Shown here one piece after another: positions 1 through 7,903 of a stretch of DNA of 64,000 bases. The position numbers were made by a program, and so were the translations under genes. Source of the stretch: Pedobacter rhodius (lineage in GTDB: Bacteria; Bacteroidota; Bacteroidia; Sphingobacteriales; Sphingobacteriaceae); the NCBI RefSeq assembly GCF_027213645.1, contig NZ_JAPWGL010000001.1:310001-374000 (forward strand). Reading direction: 5' to 3'. A model generated the notes under the pieces. It did no database searches. It was not told the origin of the DNA and worked only from the letters and a program-made list of their open reading frames with translations. Every line of letters starts with the position of its first letter. Position 1 is the first letter of the stretch.

Positions 1-79
1 GATAGTGTTTAAGTTGTTTAGGTTTGTGCTTTTGTCTCTTAGCTGAATATCTTTACGCATCTTTTTTTTAATTAAAGGT

Positions 80-109
80 TTGATTTTAAGAAATATATTG
101 TTACTTTTG
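80..109 (+). promoter_or_regulatory. Bacteroidota-type promoter of rpsF-rpsR-rplI
   Basis: A TTG at 80-82 is followed after 19 bases by TACTTTTG at 102-109. This fits the Bacteroidota consensus (TTG at -33, TAnnTTTG at -7). Transcription should start a few bases after 109, giving a leader of roughly 45 bases before rpsF. Confidence 0.7.
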
Positions 110-110
110 C

Positions 111-133
111 ATCCCCGTAATATACCTCGGGAT
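111..133 (+). promoter_or_regulatory. Possible S6:S18 leader hairpin
   Basis: ATCCC (111-115) can pair with GGGAT (129-133) around a loop holding CCG (115-117) and ACC. Leaders of rpsF operons in many bacteria carry a hairpin with a conserved CCG that binds the S6:S18 complex for autoregulation. The position and CCG fit, but the transcription start may fall inside the 5' arm, and I could not test the fold or a covariance model. Confidence 0.4.
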
Positions 134-156
134 AAAAAAAATAAATTTATATAACA

Positions 157-513
157 ATGAATCAGTACGAAACTGTTATCGTTCTAACCCCGTTGTTATC
201 AGAAGAAGTTGCGAAAGAGGCATTAGCTAAATTCAAATCTATTCTTACTGATGGCGGTGCCGAAATTGTCCATGAAGACAATTGGGGTTTGAGAAAATTA
301 GCGTATCCGATCGCTAAAAAATCTAACGGATTTTTCAATTTGACCGAGTATAGTGCTCCGGGCGACTTGATTGCTAAATTAGAATTACAATTAAAACGTG
401 ATGAGCGTGTGCTTCGTTTTTTAACCATTAGGTTAGATAAACATGCAGTTGCTTATAACGCTAAAAAACGCAGCGGTGCGTTCAACAAAAAAACTAAGGA
501 GGTTGCAGCGTAA
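157..513 (+). CDS. rpsF: 30S ribosomal protein bS6
   Basis: Structural protein of the small-subunit platform, where it pairs with bS18. The 118-residue product has the usual bS6 start ([14 protein letters not shown]), the [10 protein letters not shown] stretch near residue 45 and the [12 protein letters not shown] strand near residue 80. It is first in a tight rpsF-rpsR-rplI operon and its stop overlaps the rpsR start by one base (TAATG). In Bacteroidota, bS6 with bS18 and bS21 forms the pocket that hides the 16S rRNA 3' tail. The start has no Shine-Dalgarno and an A/T-rich leader, as is normal in this phylum. Confidence 0.97.
   Translation: MNQYETVIVLTPLLSEEVAKEALAKFKSILTDGGAEIVHEDNWGLRKLAYPIAKKSNGFFNLTEYSAPGDLIAKLELQLKRDERVLRFLTIRLDKHAVAYNAKKRSGAFNKKTKEVAA
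496..503 (+). promoter_or_regulatory. Strong Shine-Dalgarno of rpsR
   Basis: AAGGAGGT lies in the last codons of rpsF, nine bases before the rpsR ATG at 513. It complements the anti-Shine-Dalgarno perfectly. That is unusual in a phylum whose ribosomes normally ignore such sites, and fits autoregulation by a protein of the platform pocket. Confidence 0.7.
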
Positions 514-776
514 TGGCAAGAGAACAAATTCAATACGTTACTGCCCCTAAAGTAGAGGATAACCGTAAAAAATATTGCCGTTTCAGAAAAAACGGTATTA
601 AATACATTGATTACAAAGACGCAAACTTTTTGTTAAAATTCATTAACGATCAAGGTAAATTATTACCACGCCGTTTAACTGGTACATCGTTAAAATTTCA
701 ACGTAAAGTGGCTCAGGCTGTTAAACGTGCTCGTCACATCGGTTTGTTACCATTCGTTGCTGACCAATTAAAATAG
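513..776 (+). CDS. rpsR: 30S ribosomal protein bS18
   Basis: Small-subunit platform protein that binds as a heterodimer with bS6. The 87-residue product shows the family core: [24 protein letters not shown] and the C-terminal [12 protein letters not shown]. The start overlaps the rpsF stop by one base, so translation is probably coupled. It also has a perfect AAGGAGGT just upstream, unlike most genes here. The length is normal and nothing is missing. Confidence 0.97.
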   Translation: MAREQIQYVTAPKVEDNRKKYCRFRKNGIKYIDYKDANFLLKFINDQGKLLPRRLTGTSLKFQRKVAQAVKRARHIGLLPFVADQLK

Positions 777-782
777 GAGGAT
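775..782 (+). promoter_or_regulatory. Shine-Dalgarno of rplI
   Basis: TAGGAGGA overlaps the rpsR stop codon and ends six bases before the rplI ATG at 788. It is the second strong Shine-Dalgarno in this operon. Confidence 0.6.
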
Positions 783-787
783 TTGAT

Positions 788-1231
788 ATGGAAATTATTT
801 TAAAACAAGATATTAAATCATTAGGCGAGAAAGACGATATTGTTACGGTAAAACCAGGTTATGGTCGTAACTATTTAATTCCGCAAGGATTTGCATCTTT
901 AGCTACTGTTTCTGCAAAGAAAGTTTTAGCGGAGAACTTAAAGCAAGCTGCTTTTAAACAAGATAAAATTAAAAAAGATGCTGAAGGTGTTGCAGAACGT
1001 TTAACTGGTGTTAAACTTTCTATCGGTGCTAAAGCTGGCGAAAGCGGAAAAATATTTGGTGCTGTTAACACTATCCAGATTGCTGAAGCATTAAAAGCGC
1101 AAGGCTTTGATGTAGACCGTCGTCGTATCACATTTGAAACTGAACCTAAATTTGTTGGTGAGTACACTGCTAATTTAAACTTACACAAAGAAGTGAAAGT
1201 TCAGGTTCCTTTTGAAGTTATTGCTGAATAA
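788..1231 (+). CDS. rplI: 50S ribosomal protein bL9
   Basis: Large-subunit protein at the base of the L1 stalk. The 147 residues match the family length. The N-terminal rRNA-binding domain carries the motif GYGRNYLIPQGFA near residues 24-36. A central helix joins it to the C-terminal domain (about 75-147), which contains KIFGAVNTIQIAEAL. It is the last gene of the rpsF operon, 11 bases after rpsR, and is followed by a clear intrinsic terminator. Confidence 0.97.
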   Translation: MEIILKQDIKSLGEKDDIVTVKPGYGRNYLIPQGFASLATVSAKKVLAENLKQAAFKQDKIKKDAEGVAERLTGVKLSIGAKAGESGKIFGAVNTIQIAEALKAQGFDVDRRRITFETEPKFVGEYTANLNLHKEVKVQVPFEVIAE

Positions 1232-1250
1232 GCAATTCCTTAAATCATAA

Positions 1251-1286
1251 AAAAGTCCTTTCAGTTTTCTGAAAGGACTTTTTTTA
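1251..1286 (+). terminator. Rho-independent terminator of rpsF-rpsR-rplI
   Basis: The arms AAAGTCCTTTCAG and CTGAAAGGACTTT form a perfect 13-base-pair stem with a TTTT loop, followed by a T run. Confidence 0.9.
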
Positions 1287-1287
1287 T

Positions 1288-1357
1288 GATGTAAAATGTA
1301 AGATGTGAAATGGATGATGTAAGGTGTAAGATGTAAAATGTAAGATGTGAAATGGAT
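1288..1357. repeat. Heptamer array, consensus RATGTAA (10 units)
   Basis: Ten heptamers run in phase (GATGTAA, AATGTAA, GATGTGA, AATGGAT and variants). A 28-base block of four heptamers occurs twice, at 1288-1315 and 1330-1357. The complementary motif (CATCCATCTTCC-like) reappears at about 1491-1523, so the gap between rplI and the convergent SDR gene can fold into a long imperfect hairpin. Related sequence lies at 3076-3184 and 30036-30120. Confidence 0.75.
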
Positions 1358-1399
1358 AAGGTTATGATAGTCAAAGAACACTATCCAATACTAATAACT

Positions 1400-1482
1400 C
1401 AGCAATTATGAAACTAGCCAATATGCAATTAAACAATTAAGAAACTAGACAATCTTCAATTTAACAATTAAACAATTTTACA
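1400..1482. repeat. Degenerate octamer array, consensus CAATTAAA
   Basis: Units such as CAATTAAA, CAATTAAG, CAATTTAA and AAACTAGA repeat with a period near eight bases. It lies between the heptamer array and its inverted partner in a 286-base gene-free gap. Similar arrays are at 16044-16110 and, in part, at 22858-22880. Confidence 0.6.
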
Positions 1483-1517
1483 TTAACCATCATCCATCTT
1501 CCCTTTTCCATCACTCA

Positions 1518-2222
1518 TCATCCTTTCGGAGTCGTTGGTCTGATTTCCACTTTACTTGGTAAGGTTCTGGCTGGCATCGCGAGTAAATCAACAACTAATT
1601 TACCCATATCTTCGGGTTGTATTTTCCACGCATCGTCTTCCGCATTTGGAGCATGATCATTAAAATGACTGGCAACCGAACCTGGCATTATTGTACTTAC
1701 CTTTACGCCATACTTTCTCAAATCTAACATTACCGATTGTGTAAAGCCGGTTAAGCCAAATTTACTGGCATTATATGCGGAACCACCGGCAAAAAAGTTA
1801 GTGCCTGCTAAGCTTGAAATGGTTATAATTGTCCCTTTAGTTTTCTTGATTTCCTCAACAGACGCCTTTATGCTGTAAAATACACCGGTTAAGTTGGTGT
1901 CAATGATTTCGTTCCAGGATTCGACATTTAATTCGTCAATAGGGGCAAAATGTCCGATTCCGGCATTTGCGATAAGGACATCCAGCTGACCCCATTTTTC
2001 AATTATCAGGTTCAGCGCATCCTGTTGAGATTTGAAATCTTTAACATCGGCTTCAATCGCCAATACATCGCCATACTCCACCAGCCTTGATGCTGCGGTA
2101 TTAGCTGTGTTTATCGTTCTGCTGGTAATGGCAACTTTATACCCATCTTTTAATAGGGCTTCTGCAATTCCAAAACCAATTCCTTTACTACCTCCTGTTA
2201 CAAGGGCTACTTTTATGCTCAT
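1518..2222 (-). CDS. Short-chain dehydrogenase/reductase (3-oxoacyl-ACP reductase-like)
   Basis: NAD(P)-dependent oxidoreductase of the classical SDR family; the substrate is unknown. The start at 2222 gives 234 residues and puts the glycine motif TGGSKGIG at residues 9-16. NAG is in LIANAGIGHF, the catalytic Ser in ISSLAG, and Tyr and Lys in YNASK. A longer frame starting at 2270 adds 16 residues that break the usual SDR start. It stands alone, convergent with rplI. FabG-like enzymes share these motifs, so the motifs alone do not settle the role. Confidence 0.85.
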   Translation of the reverse strand: MSIKVALVTGGSKGIGFGIAEALLKDGYKVAITSRTINTANTAASRLVEYGDVLAIEADVKDFKSQQDALNLIIEKWGQLDVLIANAGIGHFAPIDELNVESWNEIIDTNLTGVFYSIKASVEEIKKTKGTIITISSLAGTNFFAGGSAYNASKFGLTGFTQSVMLDLRKYGVKVSTIMPGSVASHFNDHAPNAEDDAWKIQPEDMGKLVVDLLAMPARTLPSKVEIRPTTPKG

Positions 2223-2349
2223 GATTATTCTTTTTTGATTTAACGTTCTAAAAGCAAATATGTTTAACATTCGTTTAATTAGGTCTAATAAATATAATTA
2301 AGCCTTTTTTGAAATGATAAGGAGATTAAGATTTTATTAACTTTGCCAA

Positions 2350-3078
2350 ATGGCTAGAACCCGGAAAACGAAAGTAAATACCAAGGCAAAGCATCCTTTA
2401 TTAAAAAAGGTAATTAACATTGCAACTAAAGTGTTTATATACTTTTTGCTGGTGTCGGTATTCTGGGTTATTGCTTTACGTTTTATCAACCCACCGATAA
2501 CCTTACTTATGGTTTTGCGCAATATCGAGCGTAAAGCGGATGGTAAACCGTTTAAGACAGAAAAAAAATGGGTTAAGTTTGAAGACATTTCCGATAACAT
2601 GAAGCGGGCAGCTGTATCGGCAGAAGATCAGTTATTTTTAAAACACATCGGCTTCGATTTTAAATCAATAGAAAAAGCTTTTGCGAGCAATGCAAAAGGT
2701 AAAAAGGTTAAAGGTGGAAGTACAATTTCACAGCAAACTGCAAAAAATGTTTTTTTATGGCCAGGTCGTTCCTGGATTCGTAAGGGTTTTGAAGCCTATT
2801 TTACCTTACTGATAGAAATGTTCTGGAGCAAAGAACGAATTCTGGAAGTTTATCTAAATGTAATAGAAATGGGCGACGGGATTTACGGCGCAGAGGCCGC
2901 AGCGCAGGAATATTATGGAAAATCGTGCAAAAAACTAAGCAGAAACCAGGCCGCCTTAATTGCTTCGTGCTTTCCAAACCCACGCCGGTGGACACCCAAA
3001 AATGCCACACCATACATCAGGCATCGCCAATACCTGATATTGAAAAACATGAGGAGGTTAGGGCCTCTTGACTTTTGA
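2350..3078 (+). CDS. mtgA: Monofunctional biosynthetic peptidoglycan transglycosylase
   Basis: Polymerises lipid II into glycan strands at the inner membrane (GT51 family). The 242-residue protein has a basic N-terminus, one membrane segment at about 23-47 and a GT51 domain at about 65-230. Visible motifs are AVSAEDQLFLKH with the catalytic Glu near 92, KGGSTISQQTAKN, ILEVYLNVIEMG and YGAEAAAQEYYGK. No transpeptidase domain follows, which marks the monofunctional type. A TAACTTTG at 2338-2345 lies only four bases before the ATG, so the leader may be very short. It is convergent with the AsmA-like gene. Confidence 0.93.
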   Translation: MARTRKTKVNTKAKHPLLKKVINIATKVFIYFLLVSVFWVIALRFINPPITLLMVLRNIERKADGKPFKTEKKWVKFEDISDNMKRAAVSAEDQLFLKHIGFDFKSIEKAFASNAKGKKVKGGSTISQQTAKNVFLWPGRSWIRKGFEAYFTLLIEMFWSKERILEVYLNVIEMGDGIYGAEAAAQEYYGKSCKKLSRNQAALIASCFPNPRRWTPKNATPYIRHRQYLILKNMRRLGPLDF

Positions 3079-3184
3079 TGTAAAATAGTAAATGTAAAAT
3101 GGGGGAATGTAAAACGGGAGATGGATTATGGGCTTTATTACCTCCATTATCCATCAGCCATTATCCATCTTCCATTTTACATGT
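3076..3184. repeat. Inverted heptamer-type repeat between convergent genes
   Basis: The left part (ATGTAAAATGGGGGAATG, GGGAGATGGATTATGG) is largely complementary to the right part (CCATTATCCATCTTCC, ATTTTACATG). The unit is the RATGTAA family seen at 1288-1357. The imperfect hairpin fills the gap between mtgA and the AsmA-like gene and may act as a two-way terminator. Confidence 0.65.
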
Positions 3185-3185
3185 T

Positions 3186-5597
3186 TTAATCGTGCTCCTT
3201 ATTCCACTTCACTTTTAATTCCCCATTCTCATCAAAAGCTTTAAGGTGTAAAACAATGCCACGCATACGGGCATCGCGTTTTTGTTTTTTATCTAATATT
3301 TCATCTCCTTTAGGGTTCCTTAACGGGATATCCATGGCGATATTAGTACCTGATGTAAGGCCATAAATACCCTTAACATTGAGGTTTAGCACGCTGGAAT
3401 TGATTTGCATCGGACTTATATTTATTTTATCACCTTTAATATTTAAAATTCCATCGAGGTTATTAATACGAATATCTGAGAGGTTACGATTGGCAAAAGC
3501 AAGCTTGCCTACTTTTTCTAAAGGCTCAAAATTTACTAAGGCTGCATTTTTAAGGTTGAAGGTAACTTTTCCGTTTATAGAGCGGGGTAGGATTTTTCCG
3601 GAATGTGATATTCTGCCGGATATATCAACCAAAGAAGATAAATAACCTTTTAAATTTTTATTGGTAATGCTTTTTTGCCCGAAATTATCGAAAGAATAAA
3701 AGAAGTCGGAAACACTTACGTGGCTGATTTTAGAATTAATCTTAAAACTATTGGATGCTGCTTCCTGAATAATGCTGCCATTCAGCGCGAGTAGACCGCC
3801 AGCGTGCTCAACACTTATCTTGTTAAAGTAAATACCTTCTCCCCGGAGTGCGATATCCGCATCAAGATTTTTAGCTGTAAATTTATCATATATAGCTTTT
3901 CCGACAATTAAACGGATATTCATTTTAGAAACTTCAAGCACGTTGCTTAATTCTTTTGAAGCCGTTTTCATTGAACTCGGTGATTTAGTCTTCTTTGTAT
4001 TTCTGGGTCCTAAAAATGGTAAAAATTCATTCAGATAAAGTTGCGGACTCTGCATTTTCAGATTCACAATAATTTTATCAGGGTCGGTATAATACAGGTT
4101 TGCGAAGTTTGCAATGCTGCAATCTATATTGAGTTCGCTTTTACCCAATTGGAAATGACCATTTTGAATGGATAAATTATTTTGGTCGAAATTTATGTTT
4201 AAAGCACTTTTTACCAGATGCAGTCTACGTGGTACGTATAAAATGTCGGCGTCGGCAACCTGAATTTTTCCGGAAACAACAGGTTTCGTAAATTGGAAAT
4301 TATCAATATCCGCTTTGCAATATAAACGAAGGTTTGCAGTTCCGTTTTTAAATTCAAAATCATTTGTACCGATTGAATTGTTTAGATTAGAGAGTGGAAA
4401 TACAGAAGTTACTAAGCCTGTCGCAATTGGTTTGGCAAGGTTGGTTACCGTGAAGGTATCGATTTTTAAAGGTGCATTGAAATATTTAGCAGTAAGTCTG
4501 TGAAATTTTATGGCAGAATTTTCATCACCTATGATTCCGCCTACGGTATCCTGATTGGTGAAGGAACCATCGAAATTAGCTGAGGTTAATTTCCCAGCAG
4601 GAATACTTACAACATTATCCCTAACTTTAATACCAACCTTTATTAGCGGATCGCCGTATTTACCGGAGCCATCATCAATAATATTACCTCTGATGTCGAT
4701 CGGTTTTTCGATGCCGAATTTCAAAAGTTTTGAAGAAATGTTAGGCGATAAGAGTAGCGCAACTTCTCTGAAAAGAATTTTATCAACAGCAATGCTGATG
4801 TTAAAGCCAGACTTTGCCAAATCTATTTTTGCGCCGATTTTAAAAGGGTGTTCGCCAATATTAAGTATTTCAGGCGCTAAAATAACGGCATCCAAATCTT
4901 TGCTATAATGTGCGGTAAGCGTTCCATCAAGCATTTTGCCTTTTAAAAAACTTCCCTTTCTGGTGTTAAAAGCAAAGCTGTTTACCATTGTTTTCAACTT
5001 TATTTTTCCGGTCCAGCCGCTATCGGGATATTTTAACCGGCCCTGAATCTGATCAATGTTAAAATTAAAAAGTTTAAAACGTTTCTTATTGTCTACGACC
5101 AGGTTCACCTTGTTAAAATCAATTTTCTTCACGGCGAAATCAGATGATGTGGAAGAAGATTTCTTCTCAGCCGGTTTTTTGCTTTTAAAAATGCTGGTAT
5201 TACTGTATCCGTTAGTATCCGTGTAGATATAAATTGATGCGTTATTCAGCGTAATCTGGTTTATATTTATGGAGCCGGTGAAAAGTGATAATACGTTTAG
5301 CGATACATCAATATCCTGCGCTTTAAGTAAATCATGTTTGTGCTGTGACCAAAGACTATCTCTTAACAAGACACCTTTTAGAGAAACGGATACACCAGGG
5401 AACCCCTTAAGTAAGGTTGGTTCCATACTTGTTGCAGTAATTTTTCCGTTCAGATTTTTATTTAGTTGTATTAATATTGAAGCAAGAACTTCTTTCTTAT
5501 TTCTACCGATGTAAAATGCACCCGCAAGCCAGGTTAAGATAATCAGGATCAGAAGAACCGATAAAATTTTTAAAGAGATTTTGAGCCAGCGCTTCAT
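3186..5597 (-). CDS. AsmA family protein
   Basis: Large envelope protein of the AsmA/TamB-like superfamily, whose members span or bridge the periplasm and are linked to lipid transport or outer-membrane assembly. The 803 residues begin with a basic stretch and one membrane segment (about 8-28), followed by a long beta-rich region with GKITATSMEPTLLKGFPGVSVSLKGV near residue 50. The C-terminal part (about 580-760) resembles the AsmA C-terminal domain (GKVTFNLKNAALVNFEPL, INNLDGILNIKGDKI). It stands alone, convergent with mtgA. The family call is firm; the exact role is not known. Confidence 0.8.
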   Translation of the reverse strand: MKRWLKISLKILSVLLILIILTWLAGAFYIGRNKKEVLASILIQLNKNLNGKITATSMEPTLLKGFPGVSVSLKGVLLRDSLWSQHKHDLLKAQDIDVSLNVLSLFTGSININQITLNNASIYIYTDTNGYSNTSIFKSKKPAEKKSSSTSSDFAVKKIDFNKVNLVVDNKKRFKLFNFNIDQIQGRLKYPDSGWTGKIKLKTMVNSFAFNTRKGSFLKGKMLDGTLTAHYSKDLDAVILAPEILNIGEHPFKIGAKIDLAKSGFNISIAVDKILFREVALLLSPNISSKLLKFGIEKPIDIRGNIIDDGSGKYGDPLIKVGIKVRDNVVSIPAGKLTSANFDGSFTNQDTVGGIIGDENSAIKFHRLTAKYFNAPLKIDTFTVTNLAKPIATGLVTSVFPLSNLNNSIGTNDFEFKNGTANLRLYCKADIDNFQFTKPVVSGKIQVADADILYVPRRLHLVKSALNINFDQNNLSIQNGHFQLGKSELNIDCSIANFANLYYTDPDKIIVNLKMQSPQLYLNEFLPFLGPRNTKKTKSPSSMKTASKELSNVLEVSKMNIRLIVGKAIYDKFTAKNLDADIALRGEGIYFNKISVEHAGGLLALNGSIIQEAASNSFKINSKISHVSVSDFFYSFDNFGQKSITNKNLKGYLSSLVDISGRISHSGKILPRSINGKVTFNLKNAALVNFEPLEKVGKLAFANRNLSDIRINNLDGILNIKGDKINISPMQINSSVLNLNVKGIYGLTSGTNIAMDIPLRNPKGDEILDKKQKRDARMRGIVLHLKAFDENGELKVKWNKEHD

Positions 5598-5696
5598 ATA
5601 TATTGTTTGATGTAATCAATATACTGTTTTTACAGCTAATTGTTTGACGGATAACGAAAAATTAACTGTCTTAGCACTGAAAGTTTTACAAAAAAC

Positions 5697-5984
5697 TTAG
5701 CCCAGAAGTGATTTAAGATCGGGATGGTATTGAGAAGTCAGGAATTGAGTAATGGAAAAGTCAGCCAACCGGTGTTTATAGAATGGATCTTCCATCAGGA
5801 TTTTTTTTAATGTTTCTTCATCCTTCGCCATGGCTAAAATAATTCCGCCTGTCCGGGGAACTTTTCTGCCAGAGGCAATGAAGATATTTTTCGCGTAGTA
5901 TTTATGAAGGTATTTAACATGTGCTTCCATATGTTCATCCAGTTCTTCCAGCGGAACAATGTATTTTAAGTCAATGATAAACAT
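5697..5984 (-). CDS. YciI family protein
   Basis: Small 95-residue protein with the YciI (YCII, ferredoxin-like) fold: MFIIDLKYIVPLEELDEHMEAHVKYL at the start, then SGRKVPRTGGIILAMA and a C-terminal DPFYKHRLADFSITQF. Family members include dehydrochlorinase-like enzymes, but most have no known substrate. It starts five bases after the end of the upstream 159-residue conserved protein on the same strand, so the two are probably one transcript. Confidence 0.8.
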   Translation of the reverse strand: MFIIDLKYIVPLEELDEHMEAHVKYLHKYYAKNIFIASGRKVPRTGGIILAMAKDEETLKKILMEDPFYKHRLADFSITQFLTSQYHPDLKSLLG

Positions 5985-5989
5985 AAAGC

Positions 5990-6469
5990 TTATAGTAAAT
6001 GCGCAAAAACAGTAGAATGCCAGCTGTTTTTAAAAGGTACTTCCCATTTGGTTTCCAGCTCTTGCTGGTTTTGCACCATATTATTAAAAACAATTGTCTC
6101 TGGCGTAATATTTTTAATGTTTACCAGCGTTTCAAAATCTTCTTTACTTTGCACATGAACTTCTCCATCTATTTTATATGCAATATTAAAACGGTTGAAT
6201 AAATCAACGTTGTATACCTGTTCGATATCTTTAATTATTCGCACAGAACTATCAATGGAACAACCTGTAACATTTGCCTGGCTTTCATCAACAGTTAGAA
6301 TAATAAAATAGCCATACCTGATTTCAGCTTTTGCCATCAGCTCATTGCCATGTGCTTTCCATTGGCCGGTAAAAGCCTCAAGTTTTTTTAAAATTTCAGT
6401 TTCTTCAATAGAAGTAAACTTTCTGTTGCTCTGGTATATCCAAATTCTTGATTGTGGAGAAAAAATCAT
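5990..6469 (-). CDS. Conserved Bacteroidota protein (often misnamed ABC transporter ATPase)
   Basis: I recognise this as a short protein widespread in Bacteroidota. Members share SRIWIYQSNRKF near the start, FTGQWKAHGNEL, VTGCSIDSSVRI in the middle, TIVFNNMV and the C-terminal SWHSTVF. It has no Walker motif, so the frequent label ABC transporter ATPase is not supported. The start at 6469 (MIFSPQSRIW) fits the family; a frame from 6484 adds five residues. It is co-oriented with the YciI gene, with a gap of five bases. The function is unknown. Confidence 0.75.
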   Translation of the reverse strand: MIFSPQSRIWIYQSNRKFTSIEETEILKKLEAFTGQWKAHGNELMAKAEIRYGYFIILTVDESQANVTGCSIDSSVRIIKDIEQVYNVDLFNRFNIAYKIDGEVHVQSKEDFETLVNIKNITPETIVFNNMVQNQQELETKWEVPFKNSWHSTVFAHLL

Positions 6470-6519
6470 AGACAAATTTATCATTTTAATTAACTTGATA
6501 CCATCAAAACGCTAACCCT

Positions 6520-6984
6520 ATGAAAAAGTTTACATTCTGCTTGAAATTAATTGCAATTCCGGCCTTTTGTCTGCTTTTAACCGCATTTTCCTTTAAAGAT
6601 TCACTGGAAGAATACGTTATTTTCCTTCAAAAAAGCTTTACGGCGCATTATGATTCCAGTCAGGAAAGTACTGTTATAAAAAAGTACGAATTAAATGTTA
6701 CTAACAATGGTTTTTGCAGGTATAAGCGTTATTTTAATAACGGTAAAATAGAATATTTCGCATTCAAGTTAGCGAAATTTAAAGATTTAGATTATTATGG
6801 GACAACAACTTCCGGCCTGTTATATTTAAGAACTAAAAACGATGATGTGATTGTTCAAACTTATAACGACAAAAAGGGCGATGTAGATTCAATGGGTACC
6901 TGCGTCGTTATTCCATTAAAAAATATAGAGGCCGAAGATTTAAATCAAATCAGGGAAAACCTGACAAAGATTACAAAACCTTAA
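6520..6984 (+). CDS. Secreted hypothetical protein
   Basis: The 154-residue product begins with a signal peptide (MKKFTFCLKLIAIPAFCLLLTAFS), so it is probably periplasmic or surface exposed. The rest is a compact mixed-charge domain with several aromatic residues (GFCRYKRYFNNGKIEYFAFKLAKF). I do not recognise a family. It is divergent from the conserved gene at 5990-6469 across about 50 bases and convergent with the Fe-S protein gene that follows. Confidence 0.65.
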   Translation: MKKFTFCLKLIAIPAFCLLLTAFSFKDSLEEYVIFLQKSFTAHYDSSQESTVIKKYELNVTNNGFCRYKRYFNNGKIEYFAFKLAKFKDLDYYGTTTSGLLYLRTKNDDVIVQTYNDKKGDVDSMGTCVVIPLKNIEAEDLNQIRENLTKITKP

Positions 6985-6996
6985 ATTCAAATGGCT

Positions 6997-7785
6997 TTAC
7001 AAACCATTAGCCCTTGCCGTAATTTCGGCAATATCCAATACCTTAACTTCTTGTTCTTTATCTTTTAATTTGATTCCATCGCTAAGCATGGTCATGCAGA
7101 ATGGGCAGCCTGCTGCAATAACCTGAGGATTGGTTTGTAAAGCCTCGTCAATACGTTCTACATTGATGTCTTTATTGCCTTTTTCAGGTTCTTTAAACAT
7201 TTGCGCGCCACCCGCGCCGCAACATAAACCATTGCTTTTGCAGCGTTTCATTTCCACTAACTGCGCATCTAATACTTCCAGTGCTTTCCTGGGCGCTTCA
7301 TAAATGCCGTTCGCTCTTCCCAGGTAACAAGGGTCGTGATAGGTTATTTTACGACCTTTAAAGCTTTCGCCGCCTTCGGCTTTTAACTTTCCTTCGTTAA
7401 TTAAATCCTGTATTAATTGTGTGTGGTGGATAACTTCGTATGTACCACCCAAGCCAGGGTATTCATTTTTTATGGTGTTAAAACAATGCGGACAGCCGGT
7501 TACAATTTTTTTAATATTATAAGCATTCAATACTTCAATATTCGTCATGGCTTGCATCTGGAAAAGAAATTCGTTTCCGGCACGCTTTGCAGGATCGCCG
7601 GTACAACTTTCTTCAGTTCCTAAAACAGCATATTTTATCCCCACATGATGAAGGATTTTACAGATGTCGCGGGTTATTTTTTGTGCCCTTTCATCATAAC
7701 TTCCTGCACAACCTACCCAAAATAATATTTCCGGTTCTTCACCTGCAGCCATCAATTCGGCCATTGTAGGGACTTTAAATTCCAT
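6997..7785 (-). CDS. (Fe-S)-binding protein with CCG domains (HdrB/GlpC-like subunit)
   Basis: Likely electron-transfer subunit related to heterodisulfide reductase B, LutA and GlpC. The 262-residue product has two cysteine-rich CCG-type regions: GCPHCF near residue 105 and CCGAGGAQMF near 190, then GCPFCMTML near 230. Further cysteines are in FWVGCAGSYD and HDPCYLGR. The start at 7785 (MEFKVPTMAEL) is preferred over one two codons upstream because a heptamer array ends five bases before it. It lies downstream of the membrane-bound ferredoxin-type gene on the same strand. The physiological donor and acceptor are not known. Confidence 0.85.
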   Translation of the reverse strand: MEFKVPTMAELMAAGEEPEILFWVGCAGSYDERAQKITRDICKILHHVGIKYAVLGTEESCTGDPAKRAGNEFLFQMQAMTNIEVLNAYNIKKIVTGCPHCFNTIKNEYPGLGGTYEVIHHTQLIQDLINEGKLKAEGGESFKGRKITYHDPCYLGRANGIYEAPRKALEVLDAQLVEMKRCKSNGLCCGAGGAQMFKEPEKGNKDINVERIDEALQTNPQVIAAGCPFCMTMLSDGIKLKDKEQEVKVLDIAEITARANGL

Positions 7786-7790
7786 GTTCA

Positions 7791-7853
7791 AGTATAAAGT
7801 AGTTAGTGTTTAGTATCGAGTATTTAGTATCAAGTATCAAGTATCGAGTATTG
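7791..7853 (-). repeat. NGATACT heptamer array in the 5' leader of the CCG protein gene
   Basis: Nine in-phase heptamers read AGTATAA, AGTAGTT, AGTGTTT, AGTATCG, AGTATTT, AGTATCA, AGTATCA, AGTATCG, AGTATTG on the plus strand. On the coding strand the unit is NGATACT. The array ends five bases before the start codon at 7785. The same unit lies in the same position and orientation before pheT and before the DUF6496 gene. Confidence 0.8.
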
Positions 7854-7903
7854 AGAGGCGTGATTGACATCTAAATTATCTTATTGTTTTTAACGGTTAA
7901 ATT

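Noticed and set aside
1181..1381. A minus-strand frame of 66 codons over the rplI terminator and heptamer array
   Set aside because: The repeated tyrosine, isoleucine and leucine pattern comes from heptamers. It overlaps rplI and has no family features.
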